DNA of 64,000 bases from JAUMWX01 sp023394215 (GTDB lineage Bacteria; Bacillota; Clostridia; Tissierellales; Peptoniphilaceae): NCBI GenBank assembly GCA_050313995.1, contig JBNPMM010000001.1; one strand, 5' to 3'. Positions 43,952-52,169 of the stretch are shown one piece after another; the first letter of the stretch is position 1, and every line of letters starts with the position of its first letter. The position numbers were made by a program, and so were the translations under genes. The notes under the pieces were generated by a model. It worked only from the letters and a program-made list of their open reading frames with translations, had not been told where the DNA came from and made no database searches.

Positions 43952-45064
43952 ATGTTTAATATATCAAAAAAAGATTTTAGAAAAATAGATAAACTGCTTA
44001 TGTTCTCAATGCTTGCCCTTATAACCTTCGGCCTTTTAGTTTTACGTTCAGCCGTCAACGCAACGAGCGGGAGCATAAATTCACAAATAATATCAACTAT
44101 AGCAGGATTTATTGTTATGGTAGTCATCTTTTTTATAGATCTTGATTTCATAAAAAAAATAAAATGGTTTATATATGCCGTGATAGTACTTGCCCTTGCA
44201 GCAACCCTTGTATTCGGATACGGAACCGATCTTTGGGGAGCAAAATCATGGATTAAAATAGGCCCCCTAAGTATGCAACCTTCAGAATTTGTAAAGGTGG
44301 GACTTATAATAGTCTTAGCTTCATACTTGGATGATAATAAGGGCAAAATCGGCACTTGGCTCTTCTGCCTTAAATATTTTATAGTTGCCGGTATCCCTAT
44401 ATTTCTAATAATGAGACAACCCGATTTCGGCACCAGTATGGTGTTTATATTCATAATACTTACCATGTTTTTTGTTGCCGGATTCCCTTTCAAAAAAATA
44501 GCCATATTGGCAGGTATCGGCTTAACCATTTTATTGATTTCTCTTCCAATACTTTGGTCCAGAATGGACGATTTTCAGAAAGAAAGAATCTTAAATTTCC
44601 TTGATTCCGGCAGGGATGTTACAGGAACGGGATATCAAGCTTATCAAGGTTCCATAGCTCTCGGATCCGGAAAATTGACAGGCAGAGGTTATATGAAGGG
44701 ACCATTCACTCAAAACAGATACTTACCCGAACAGCATACCGACTTTATTTTTCCTGTATTGTCAGAAGAATTCGGATTTTTAGGTGGCATAATTGCCATA
44801 TCACTGTTTCTGCTCCTACTATCCAGAATACTTAAGATTTCCAGAAAATCAACAAGTATATTTGATTCAACAATGACAATAGGTGTCTTGGCCCTATTAT
44901 TTATCCACATATTTGAAAATATCGGGATGACATTGGGGATCATGCCTATCACAGGTATCCCTCTACCCTTCTTCTCAAACGGAGGAACCTTCCAAATAGT
45001 AAATATAAGCTGCATAGCCTTAACTTTAAGTGTAAATATGCAAAGAAAAACTTTAGACTTTTAA
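43952..45064 (+). CDS. rodA: Rod-shape protein RodA (SEDS peptidoglycan polymerase)
   Basis: A 370-residue SEDS-family glycosyltransferase with about ten membrane helices, polymerising peptidoglycan with a partner penicillin-binding protein. Signatures: GAKSWIKIGPLSMQPSEFVKVGLII, QPDFGTSMVFIF, and the catalytic-aspartate region YLPEQHTDFIFPVLSEEFGF; the end shows PFFSNGGTFQIVNIS. It could be another SEDS protein (FtsW), but the spacing of QPDFGTS and the short N-terminus fit RodA better. CAGGAG lies five bases before the ATG. It is a single gene, converging with the LCP gene on a shared hairpin. Confidence 0.9.
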   Translation: MFNISKKDFRKIDKLLMFSMLALITFGLLVLRSAVNATSGSINSQIISTIAGFIVMVVIFFIDLDFIKKIKWFIYAVIVLALAATLVFGYGTDLWGAKSWIKIGPLSMQPSEFVKVGLIIVLASYLDDNKGKIGTWLFCLKYFIVAGIPIFLIMRQPDFGTSMVFIFIILTMFFVAGFPFKKIAILAGIGLTILLISLPILWSRMDDFQKERILNFLDSGRDVTGTGYQAYQGSIALGSGKLTGRGYMKGPFTQNRYLPEQHTDFIFPVLSEEFGFLGGIIAISLFLLLLSRILKISRKSTSIFDSTMTIGVLALLFIHIFENIGMTLGIMPITGIPLPFFSNGGTFQIVNISCIALTLSVNMQRKTLDF

Positions 45065-45070
45065 ATTCAA

Positions 45071-45111
45071 AACAAGGGATAAAGAGACTTCAAATCTCTG
45101 TACCCCTTGTT
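45071..45111. terminator. Hairpin between convergent rodA and LCP genes
   Basis: AACAAGGG pairs with CCCTTGTT, with an inner AGAGA/TCTCT stem. TTTTT follows on the plus strand, so it terminates rodA; on the minus strand the A-rich flank gives a T-poor tail. Confidence 0.88.
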
Positions 45112-45132
45112 TTTCTTTATCCAAATAAAATA

Positions 45133-46623
45133 TTAGTTCGGATTTTCATTTGCATATTTATTTATAGCTTCTATAGCTTTGTTTACACTTTCTTCATCCG
45201 GCTCTAAAACGAAAAGCTGATATCCCGGCATAGCGTAAGAAGGCAAATCATATCTTGGATATCCTGTAATACCTTGTGAATCTATATCCCAATCCTTTCC
45301 TGTAGATAACTGGTTGTTTATAAGCTCGGTTATCTTACTGTCGGATATATTGGTATCTACCGAACTTTTAACTACTGAAAGCACCCTTCCGTAGTTTAAA
45401 AGTATAGATGGAGATATAGCTTTTTTAATCATGGCCGCTAAAACCCTTTCTTGGTTTCTTCCTCTTGCAAGATCTCCGTCAGCCAATCTATATCTTTCTC
45501 TTACAAATCTTAAAGCTTCCTCTCCGTTAAGGGTAATTAGACCCTTTTTATAGCTATAAGTCTTTTCCTCGTTAACAACAAACTCTTCCGGATTATCAAT
45601 TTCTATTCCACCTAAAACATCAACTAAAGCCATTGTTGAAGTGAAATTTACCCTCGCATAATAGTTTATGGTAATCCCTAAAAAGTTTTCAAGTGTCTTT
45701 ATTGAGCTTTCTACCCCGTAAATACCTGCATGGGTCAACTTATCGAATTCATCATTACCTCCGCCCGCTATCTTTACATAAGTATCTCTCGGTATACTTG
45801 TTATCAATATCTTATTTGTTCTTGGATTTATAGTTAAAACCAAGTTTACATCAGATCTTGATACAGTTTCTATATCACCATAAGTATCTATACCGCTTAC
45901 ATAAATATTAAAAGATTCCGAATCTAAAGTTTCCTTACTTTCGATTTTAGTTACATCTTCCAATTTTATTTTAGTCGAACTAAGTACCCTCGTTGCATTA
46001 TTAAACTTAGGATACTTTTCCAATATCGTTTGTCTAAAACTCTCATTTAAAAGCATTATTTCATGCTTTTCATTTACTAAATCATCCGCAGCAGCTATAA
46101 CATTGTTTACCTTGCTTATATTTATCTCTACGGAATTATCTTTTTTTATAGTATCCAAATATTTACTTACATTTTTTGTATCTTTATCTTCAGCCGATAC
46201 TACTGTTTTTCCATTTATATCGGATATTGATGCATAAGGTGAATTTCTTAATACTATAAGAGAATATTCTACATTTTTAGCAAGATTTAATTGACCGAAA
46301 ATACTTAAACCCGCATTTACAAAATGAACTCCGTAAGCATTTATAGCCATAATCATAACAAGCAAAATACCTGCTATAGCTCTTACGGCCTTACTTCCTT
46401 TCTTTTTATATAAAGCCCTTGCAATCAACAGCATCAAAAAGCCTACAACTCCAACATACACCGCTCTATATTTCAAAGGCAATATATTTTTAGAAAATAG
46501 TACAAAAATCACATATAAGAAAAGTAAAAAGCCTATTATATACATAAAGTTCAATATCTTTATTTTAGATTTCTTATTCGGTTTTTTTAAGGTTTGTGTA
46601 TCCTGAAAATTTCTTTCTTTCAT
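45133..46623 (-). CDS. LCP (LytR-CpsA-Psr) family protein
   Basis: A 496-residue membrane protein likely to attach teichoic acid or polysaccharide to peptidoglycan. About four N-terminal membrane helices (FMYIIGFLLFLYVIFVLF, AVYVGVVGFLMLLIARAL, AIAGILLVMIMAINAYGV) precede an extracellular accessory domain and the LCP domain with NVYVSGIDTYG-like start (here NIYVSGIDTYG), SRSDVNLVLTINPRTNKILITSIPRDTYV (catalytic Asp and Arg), THAGIYGVESSIKTLENFLGI and RFVRERYRLADGDLARGRNQ. The ATG at 46623 is preferred because AAAGGA lies six bases upstream; an ATG 39 bases earlier lacks a ribosome site. Confidence 0.92.
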   Translation of the reverse strand: MKERNFQDTQTLKKPNKKSKIKILNFMYIIGFLLFLYVIFVLFSKNILPLKYRAVYVGVVGFLMLLIARALYKKKGSKAVRAIAGILLVMIMAINAYGVHFVNAGLSIFGQLNLAKNVEYSLIVLRNSPYASISDINGKTVVSAEDKDTKNVSKYLDTIKKDNSVEINISKVNNVIAAADDLVNEKHEIMLLNESFRQTILEKYPKFNNATRVLSSTKIKLEDVTKIESKETLDSESFNIYVSGIDTYGDIETVSRSDVNLVLTINPRTNKILITSIPRDTYVKIAGGGNDEFDKLTHAGIYGVESSIKTLENFLGITINYYARVNFTSTMALVDVLGGIEIDNPEEFVVNEEKTYSYKKGLITLNGEEALRFVRERYRLADGDLARGRNQERVLAAMIKKAISPSILLNYGRVLSVVKSSVDTNISDSKITELINNQLSTGKDWDIDSQGITGYPRYDLPSYAMPGYQLFVLEPDEESVNKAIEAINKYANENPN

Positions 46624-46825
46624 TTTTAATCCTTTACAATAATTATCTATTCTTTTTTTCAATATAATATTCTATATATATTAGAACATACGTCAAAATT
46701 TAAAATAACCACAAGCTCATAGTAAAATAAGCCTACAATTATTTTTCAATTTTAACACGAATCATATATTATCTCAATAAAATAATCAAATTGAATATTT
46801 TTATATCACAAATTACTTTGACCTC

Positions 46826-49438
46826 TTACTTCAAAACCTCGCTTATATTGGTTTTACTCATCCTTATATAAGGGATTATTGATGAAAGATATATTATTAC
46901 AAAAGTTGCCACTACACCCAAAAGCCAATTATTAAAAGGAAGGGCATAGGGTCCCAAAAATATACTTATTCCAAATATATAAGAACTGAAGAAATAATAA
47001 AAGTTTCCGCTATATATAAAGTAAGTTAGGGCAAAGGATAGAAAAAATGCCAAACCCGAAGAAAGAATTGTCGAAAATACCGCTTCTATAAGCAGGATTT
47101 TTCTCATCCTTTTATTTTCCACCCCTACCGCCTTTAATAGGGCGAAATCAACAGTTCTTCCGGACACATTGTTACATGTGGTATTTATTACATTAAGTAT
47201 ACATAAACTTGTTATAAGGGCAACAAATCCATATATCAAAAGCTTTGCCAACTTTATAATCGGAAGCAAAGACCCGTATACATAAGTTTCAGGATTTTCC
47301 ACACTAATCCTATCCAATTTATCCCTCAAAAGCGGCTCTTCCCCCTTTCTTGATAAACTTATGTTTATATTTCCCATATCAATATCCAGTATTTTGGGAT
47401 AATACTTTTGTGCATATGATTTACTCATCAATATTGTATCGGAACTTGTTTCCGTAAAATCCTGGATGAATTTCTTATTTTTAACCGGATAAACCCTATC
47501 ATTAAGTTCATACAATATACCCTCGGTACCGTTGTTTATCCTCTTTATCTTTATCTTATATAAATCCCCTTCATTCAAAGTAGAATCAAACTGACTCCAA
47601 AATAAAATATTATCCTTGTTTTCAGGGAAAAACCTGTTGTAATACTCATCTTCCAATACGAGAAAATTATATGAAATAAAAAGCGGGTCCGTACTCACAT
47701 TTTCCACATGGTCTATACTGGTGATAAGGTGGTACTGCCTATAATAATGGTTAATTTTCAAATCTTCTATTTTTGATATATCATATATAATACTCTTTTC
47801 ATTTGACAGGTCCGTATTTATATGTCCAGCAGTTACTATATTGGATTCAACCTGTTTTACAATAGGTTGATTAAATATGGTTGTTATATATGAAATAACT
47901 ATAAACAAAACTATACTCACACTTATGGATACGGTATTTATAGTAAATCTTCTTCTGTTTGCATCTATATTTTTTATGGCTAAAAATCCCTCATAACCGA
48001 ATAGTCGCCTTATTAAAAAACGCTTTTTCCCCTTTACTTTTTTTAGTTTTCTTGCCTTAGTAAAAGTTTCTATCGGCGTTTTCTTAAACACAAAAAATGA
48101 AGCCGAAAAATTTGCAATGAGGATAATAGCTACCCCTACAAACACGGTAAGCACCAACACATAAATATTGGAACTCGCCTCCAAATTTAAGTAAATTCCA
48201 TATAAATTCTTGTTTAAGATAGAATTTATATATGAAAATACCAATTCCATAGCAATATTTCCACACAAATAACCTATAGGAATTCCTATAATGGAATAAA
48301 ACATAGACTCAAGGCAAATCATTTTCACAAGCTGTTTATTTGTAAAACCCACAACTTTAAGAAGCCCCAAATCTTTAATTCTTCCTATATAATTTGTATT
48401 GAATATACTATAGATAAAAACTAAAACCGCTATAAATATTATTAAAACTATAAATACTATTATTGCGGAAAATATCTCTATAAATAAACTTATGCCTATT
48501 TTCTTTGTATTAAGTTTATCCCAGTTTATATCAAGCCTATTTTCATCAACTATACTTAAGAGACTTGCCGCTTTGGAGTCTATATTATCCAAATTCACAA
48601 AGTTCCCGTAGAGGTCAAAGCTTCCTTCCTCCATTTTGTGAAACCTTATAATATCGCCACTCACATCAGCGTACCTATAATCACTTATTAATTTTGAATT
48701 GTAATCATAGGTCAGATCCGTAATAATATTTGTCTGATTATCCGCCCTATAGTATCCTACAAGTTTAAACTTGTAAACATAATCGGGATTTTTCAAATAT
48801 GAATAAAATTCTTCAATTTTAGACTCTACATACTCCTTACTGTTAGGTTTATTTATATCTTCAACCAGTTCCCCGACCAAATATTTATAACCTGAAAAAC
48901 TTGATCTGTCATTCAAATAATCATCCAGATTTGCACTCACCTTTTTATTAAATACATCCAAGTCGATATACTGTCCTAAACGTCCGAATTCAGGCACCAA
49001 ATTTTTCATGCTGTAAGGCACTATTATTTCATTTTCATTTTCGGGAAGCCTGCCTTCAACTATAAAACTGTCATAGGAACTTTTAAAAAATCTGCTGTCT
49101 GCATTTATTAAATTTAATCTTGCGAATGTTATCAATTTTCTATCTTCATATTTTTTTACAAATCGAAGCTCTTTAGTGGACTGTAGAGTATAAGTTTTAT
49201 CTACAAAATCCGACCTTTTTATATTTAGAAATTCTTCTTTATTGGACATTCTCACATTAAAATCATAATTTTTAAAATATGATTCCCTTCCCTTTTCAAG
49301 AAGATCTATGGTACTGATTACTATGTTGCTGACAGATGTTACCATGGCTATAGATATAACGATCCCTATAAGAGTTAAAAACATCCTTAATTTATTTTTA
49401 AAAATAAATCTGAGGGTCAGTTTACCAATCAGTTTCAT
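46826..49438 (-). CDS. Large FtsX-like ABC permease (870 residues)
   Basis: A permease with two FtsX-type four-helix repeats. Helix 1 (MFLTLIGIVISIAMVTSVSNI) precedes a large outside domain to about 320; then a three-helix block (IVFIVLIIFIAVLVFIY, then IIGIPIGYLCGNIAMELVF, and YVLVLTVFVGVAIILIANF). A further helix near 500 (VSISVSIVLFIVISYI), a second outside region and a last block follow. The motifs RIKDLGLLKVVGFTNKQLVKM and DFALLKAVGVENKRM are coupling segments. The ATG at 49438 follows GGAG by seven bases and overlaps the ATPase gene by 17. With the two-component genes upstream it may export or sense a peptide antibiotic. Confidence 0.88.
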   Translation of the reverse strand: MKLIGKLTLRFIFKNKLRMFLTLIGIVISIAMVTSVSNIVISTIDLLEKGRESYFKNYDFNVRMSNKEEFLNIKRSDFVDKTYTLQSTKELRFVKKYEDRKLITFARLNLINADSRFFKSSYDSFIVEGRLPENENEIIVPYSMKNLVPEFGRLGQYIDLDVFNKKVSANLDDYLNDRSSFSGYKYLVGELVEDINKPNSKEYVESKIEEFYSYLKNPDYVYKFKLVGYYRADNQTNIITDLTYDYNSKLISDYRYADVSGDIIRFHKMEEGSFDLYGNFVNLDNIDSKAASLLSIVDENRLDINWDKLNTKKIGISLFIEIFSAIIVFIVLIIFIAVLVFIYSIFNTNYIGRIKDLGLLKVVGFTNKQLVKMICLESMFYSIIGIPIGYLCGNIAMELVFSYINSILNKNLYGIYLNLEASSNIYVLVLTVFVGVAIILIANFSASFFVFKKTPIETFTKARKLKKVKGKKRFLIRRLFGYEGFLAIKNIDANRRRFTINTVSISVSIVLFIVISYITTIFNQPIVKQVESNIVTAGHINTDLSNEKSIIYDISKIEDLKINHYYRQYHLITSIDHVENVSTDPLFISYNFLVLEDEYYNRFFPENKDNILFWSQFDSTLNEGDLYKIKIKRINNGTEGILYELNDRVYPVKNKKFIQDFTETSSDTILMSKSYAQKYYPKILDIDMGNINISLSRKGEEPLLRDKLDRISVENPETYVYGSLLPIIKLAKLLIYGFVALITSLCILNVINTTCNNVSGRTVDFALLKAVGVENKRMRKILLIEAVFSTILSSGLAFFLSFALTYFIYSGNFYYFFSSYIFGISIFLGPYALPFNNWLLGVVATFVIIYLSSIIPYIRMSKTNISEVLK

Positions 49439-50108
49439 CTTTGTTCTCCAAAATCCTTCCGTCCTCAATTTTTATAATTCTCTCGGCCGACGCTGCTAAA
49501 TTCAAATCATGAGTAATCATAACTACCGTTATTCCAAACTTATTTGAAAAAGTCTTTAAAAGATTAAGAATCTCCTGAGAATTCTTTTTATCAAGATTTC
49601 CTGTAGGTTCATCAGCTAAGACAATTGAAGGTTTATAAGCTAAAGCTCTTCCGATCGAGGCCCTTTGCTGCTCTCCCCCTGATAATTGATTCGGATAATG
49701 GCTAAGCCTGTCAAGCAAGCCTAACTGAGCAGCCAAGTGTTCCAAATCCTTAGTCTCGACTTTGGCTCCGTCAAGGCCGAAAGGCAACTCAATATTTTCT
49801 CTGACTGTAAGCATTGGAATCAAATTAAAAAATTGAAATACAAAACCTATATTTCTTCTTCTAAAAATAGCAAGTTCATCATTTTTCATATCATAAATAT
49901 CCTTGCCGTTTATGAAAACCTTACCGCTTGTAGGCTTGTCAAGGCCTCCCAGTAAATGTAAAAGGGTAGACTTACCACCTCCGCTTGCTCCGACTATAGC
50001 AACAAATTCTCCTTCATTTATTGAAAGATTAACGTCCTTAACCGCATGTACCATGGTTGAATCCTTGCCGTATATTCTATTTAAATTTTCCGTTCTTATA
50101 ACTTCCAT
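49422..50108 (-). CDS. ABC transporter ATPase (MacB/LolD type)
   Basis: A 228-residue ATPase: Walker A GASGGGKST, Q-loop VFQFFNLIPMLTVREN, signature QLSGGEQQR, Walker B IVLADEPTGNLD, H-loop ITHD. Family partners are FtsX-like permeases, which is what the next gene encodes with a 17-base overlap. It follows the histidine kinase gene by 55 bases, so the four genes form one unit: regulator, kinase, ATPase, permease. That arrangement recalls systems in which a kinase detects a peptide or cell-wall antibiotic and turns on its transporter. Confidence 0.95.
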   Translation of the reverse strand: MEVIRTENLNRIYGKDSTMVHAVKDVNLSINEGEFVAIVGASGGGKSTLLHLLGGLDKPTSGKVFINGKDIYDMKNDELAIFRRRNIGFVFQFFNLIPMLTVRENIELPFGLDGAKVETKDLEHLAAQLGLLDRLSHYPNQLSGGEQQRASIGRALAYKPSIVLADEPTGNLDKKNSQEILNLLKTFSNKFGITVVMITHDLNLAASAERIIKIEDGRILENKDETDW

Positions 50109-50163
50109 ACATACCCCTATATCTCGAAGTTTTAAATTTAAGCATCAAAAACACAAAAATATA

Positions 50164-51372
50164 CTACTTCAAAAATACAAAATCAAACTTTACTCCTCTA
50201 TCCATATTATAAACTGTTAAAGATCCCCCTTGGGACTCAACAATATTCTTGGCAAGATTTAAACCTATACCCACAGATTCGGAATTTATACTGCTCTTTG
50301 TCTTATAGAATCTGTCAAATATTCTGGTAAGATCTTTACTATCTATGGTATTTCCTTTATTTTTAACCTCTATGCTGACCATAGAAATATTGCTTGTATA
50401 TATAATTTCTATGTCGGTATTTTCAAAGGCATGCTCGGTTGCATTTTTTACAACATTCAAAAGAGCTTCCCTTGTCCAATCCAAGTCCAAATGAACCACT
50501 TTATCCAAGTCCCCTTTTTCAACAAGTCTTAAATTTTTCTTTTTTAACTGACTCATCAAAATGGTTTCGAAATTTGAAGAAAGCTCACTTAACTCAAACT
50601 CCTGCTTGTTAAATTTTATAGTATTTGCATCTATCTTTGACAAAGTAAGCAGAGATGAAATCAACCACCTAAGTCTGTCAATCTGCTTTTTGCTATGGTC
50701 TACAAACTCAAGTTGCTCATCACTTAAATTAGATGAATCCGACAAAATTTCATTATACATTGCCAAGGCCGCCAAAGGTGTTTTTATTTGATGTGATATA
50801 TCTGCTATATTGTCCCTAATAGCTATGTTCTCCCTGTTCATATCAGCATAATTACGCCTTATTGCTAAACCGAGCTTATTAAATCTGTTATTTAAATTTG
50901 ATACAATCCCTTCATCATCTTCCTTAAGATTTATATCAAATTCCTGATTCATCAAAGAACTTATATACCTGTCTATTTCCTTAATATACTTATTTTGTAA
51001 AGACTTTATAATCATAAAATTTATAAAGTAAATAAAAGCCATCACCACAAAAACAATAAGCAAAGTAATTTTAAATCTGCTTGTGAAAATCTTGCTGTTT
51101 TTCACATAAGAATTAATCTTTCCTTCCTCTATTTTTTCCAATATACTGTCCATCTGACTTCTATAATCCATATTTAAAGCCTGACCCAGCAAATCATCAT
51201 TCTCATATTCTCTTCTAAGCAGAAGCTGATAAAGGAGGTTTTTTTCTATCCTTTCCTTTTGACTCTCTATCCTTCTGTCAATGGAATAGGTTATAAAAAA
51301 AGTTAAAGCAATTATTATAATCAGGTTTATAATAAAAAGCCTAAAATATTTTTTGCCTCGGAACAGAAACAT
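50164..51372 (-). CDS. Sensor histidine kinase
   Basis: A 402-residue membrane kinase. Two membrane helices (FIINLIIIIALTFFITY near 13-29 and ITLLIVFVVMAFIYFINFMI near 102-121) bracket a short extracellular loop of about 70 residues. HAMP-like sequence follows, then the HisKA domain with DISHQIKTPLAAL (His194) and the ATPase domain with LLNVVKNATEHAF (N box), a FDRFYKTKSS segment and GIGLNLAKNIVE (G box). Its start overlaps the regulator gene stop by one base. The signal is probably a molecule that reaches the membrane; a link to the ABC transporter is inferred from operon structure. Confidence 0.93.
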   Translation of the reverse strand: MFLFRGKKYFRLFIINLIIIIALTFFITYSIDRRIESQKERIEKNLLYQLLLRREYENDDLLGQALNMDYRSQMDSILEKIEEGKINSYVKNSKIFTSRFKITLLIVFVVMAFIYFINFMIIKSLQNKYIKEIDRYISSLMNQEFDINLKEDDEGIVSNLNNRFNKLGLAIRRNYADMNRENIAIRDNIADISHQIKTPLAALAMYNEILSDSSNLSDEQLEFVDHSKKQIDRLRWLISSLLTLSKIDANTIKFNKQEFELSELSSNFETILMSQLKKKNLRLVEKGDLDKVVHLDLDWTREALLNVVKNATEHAFENTDIEIIYTSNISMVSIEVKNKGNTIDSKDLTRIFDRFYKTKSSINSESVGIGLNLAKNIVESQGGSLTVYNMDRGVKFDFVFLK

Positions 51373-52055
51373 CAGTTAACCTCCATAGCCCAAATATAGC
51401 CTATCCCCCTCTTGGTAACTATATACTTAGGAGCTCTTGCATCATCTTCTATTTTTTCCCTAAGCCTGTTTATATATACGGAAATAGTTGAATAAGCGGA
51501 AAATTCCGCATCAGAGTCCCATAAAAACTCCAAAAGCTTATCCCTTGTAAGGGCTACCATATAATTATCCATAAAGTAGTTTACAAGCTTAAACTCTGAC
51601 GGAGTAAGGTCTACTACTTTATCAAACTTATAAACCTTCAAAGCCTGTTTATCAACCGTAAGATCGCCCGATACTCTCATATCGCTCTTTCTGTAAGAGT
51701 TTCTCTTCAACAAGGATTTAACTCTTGCATGAAGTTCCTTGAGACTGAAAGGTTTAACCATATAATCATCTCCGCCTTCCTCAAATCCTCTAAGCAAGTC
51801 ATCTTCCTCATCTCTTGCAGTAAGAAAAATAATAGGCGTGTTCTCACTCTTTCTTATATCTGTCACAAGGTCAAAACTCTCCCCATCGGGAAGGCCCACA
51901 TCCAATATTGCCAAATCAAAGCTTTCTTTCTTTAAAAATTCCCTGGCCTCTTCCAAAGATACGGCATGCTTTATTACATAACCTTCCTTATTAAAAGAAT
52001 AAACCAAACCTACGCTTAGTGCCTTATCATCTTCAACTAATAATATATTGTTCAT
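51372..52055 (-). CDS. OmpR-family response regulator
   Basis: A 227-residue DNA-binding response regulator. The receiver domain has LVEDD, the phospho-acceptor aspartate in AILDVGLPDG (Asp52), LTAR and MVKPF; the C-terminal winged helix has DLTPSEFKLVNYFMDN and YSTISVYINRLREKI and ends in TKRGIGYIWA. It is the first gene of the four-gene unit with kinase and ABC transporter genes. AGGAGG precedes the ATG. A perfect 14-base palindrome about 40-50 bases upstream may be its own binding site. Confidence 0.96.
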   Translation of the reverse strand: MNNILLVEDDKALSVGLVYSFNKEGYVIKHAVSLEEAREFLKKESFDLAILDVGLPDGESFDLVTDIRKSENTPIIFLTARDEEDDLLRGFEEGGDDYMVKPFSLKELHARVKSLLKRNSYRKSDMRVSGDLTVDKQALKVYKFDKVVDLTPSEFKLVNYFMDNYMVALTRDKLLEFLWDSDAEFSAYSTISVYINRLREKIEDDARAPKYIVTKRGIGYIWAMEVN

Positions 52056-52093
52056 ATAGTCCTCCTATATTGTTATCATTTATGTTCTATTTA

Positions 52094-52107
52094 TAATGAT
52101 ATCATTA
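52094..52107. promoter_or_regulatory. Perfect 14-bp palindrome upstream of the response regulator
   Basis: TAATGATATCATTA lies 39-52 bases before the regulator ATG. It could be an autoregulatory operator, though OmpR-type sites are more often direct repeats, and AT-rich palindromes of this length can occur by chance. Confidence 0.35.
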
Positions 52108-52169
52108 ATTAAAGGATTTTACATTAAAGTTTTATCTGAGCATTATTAAGTCCAAGAAAAATCCCGCTT

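Noticed and set aside
43933..44529. 198-codon minus-strand frame opposite rodA
   Set aside because: It mirrors the hydrophobic codons of rodA and has no start signal or recognisable family.
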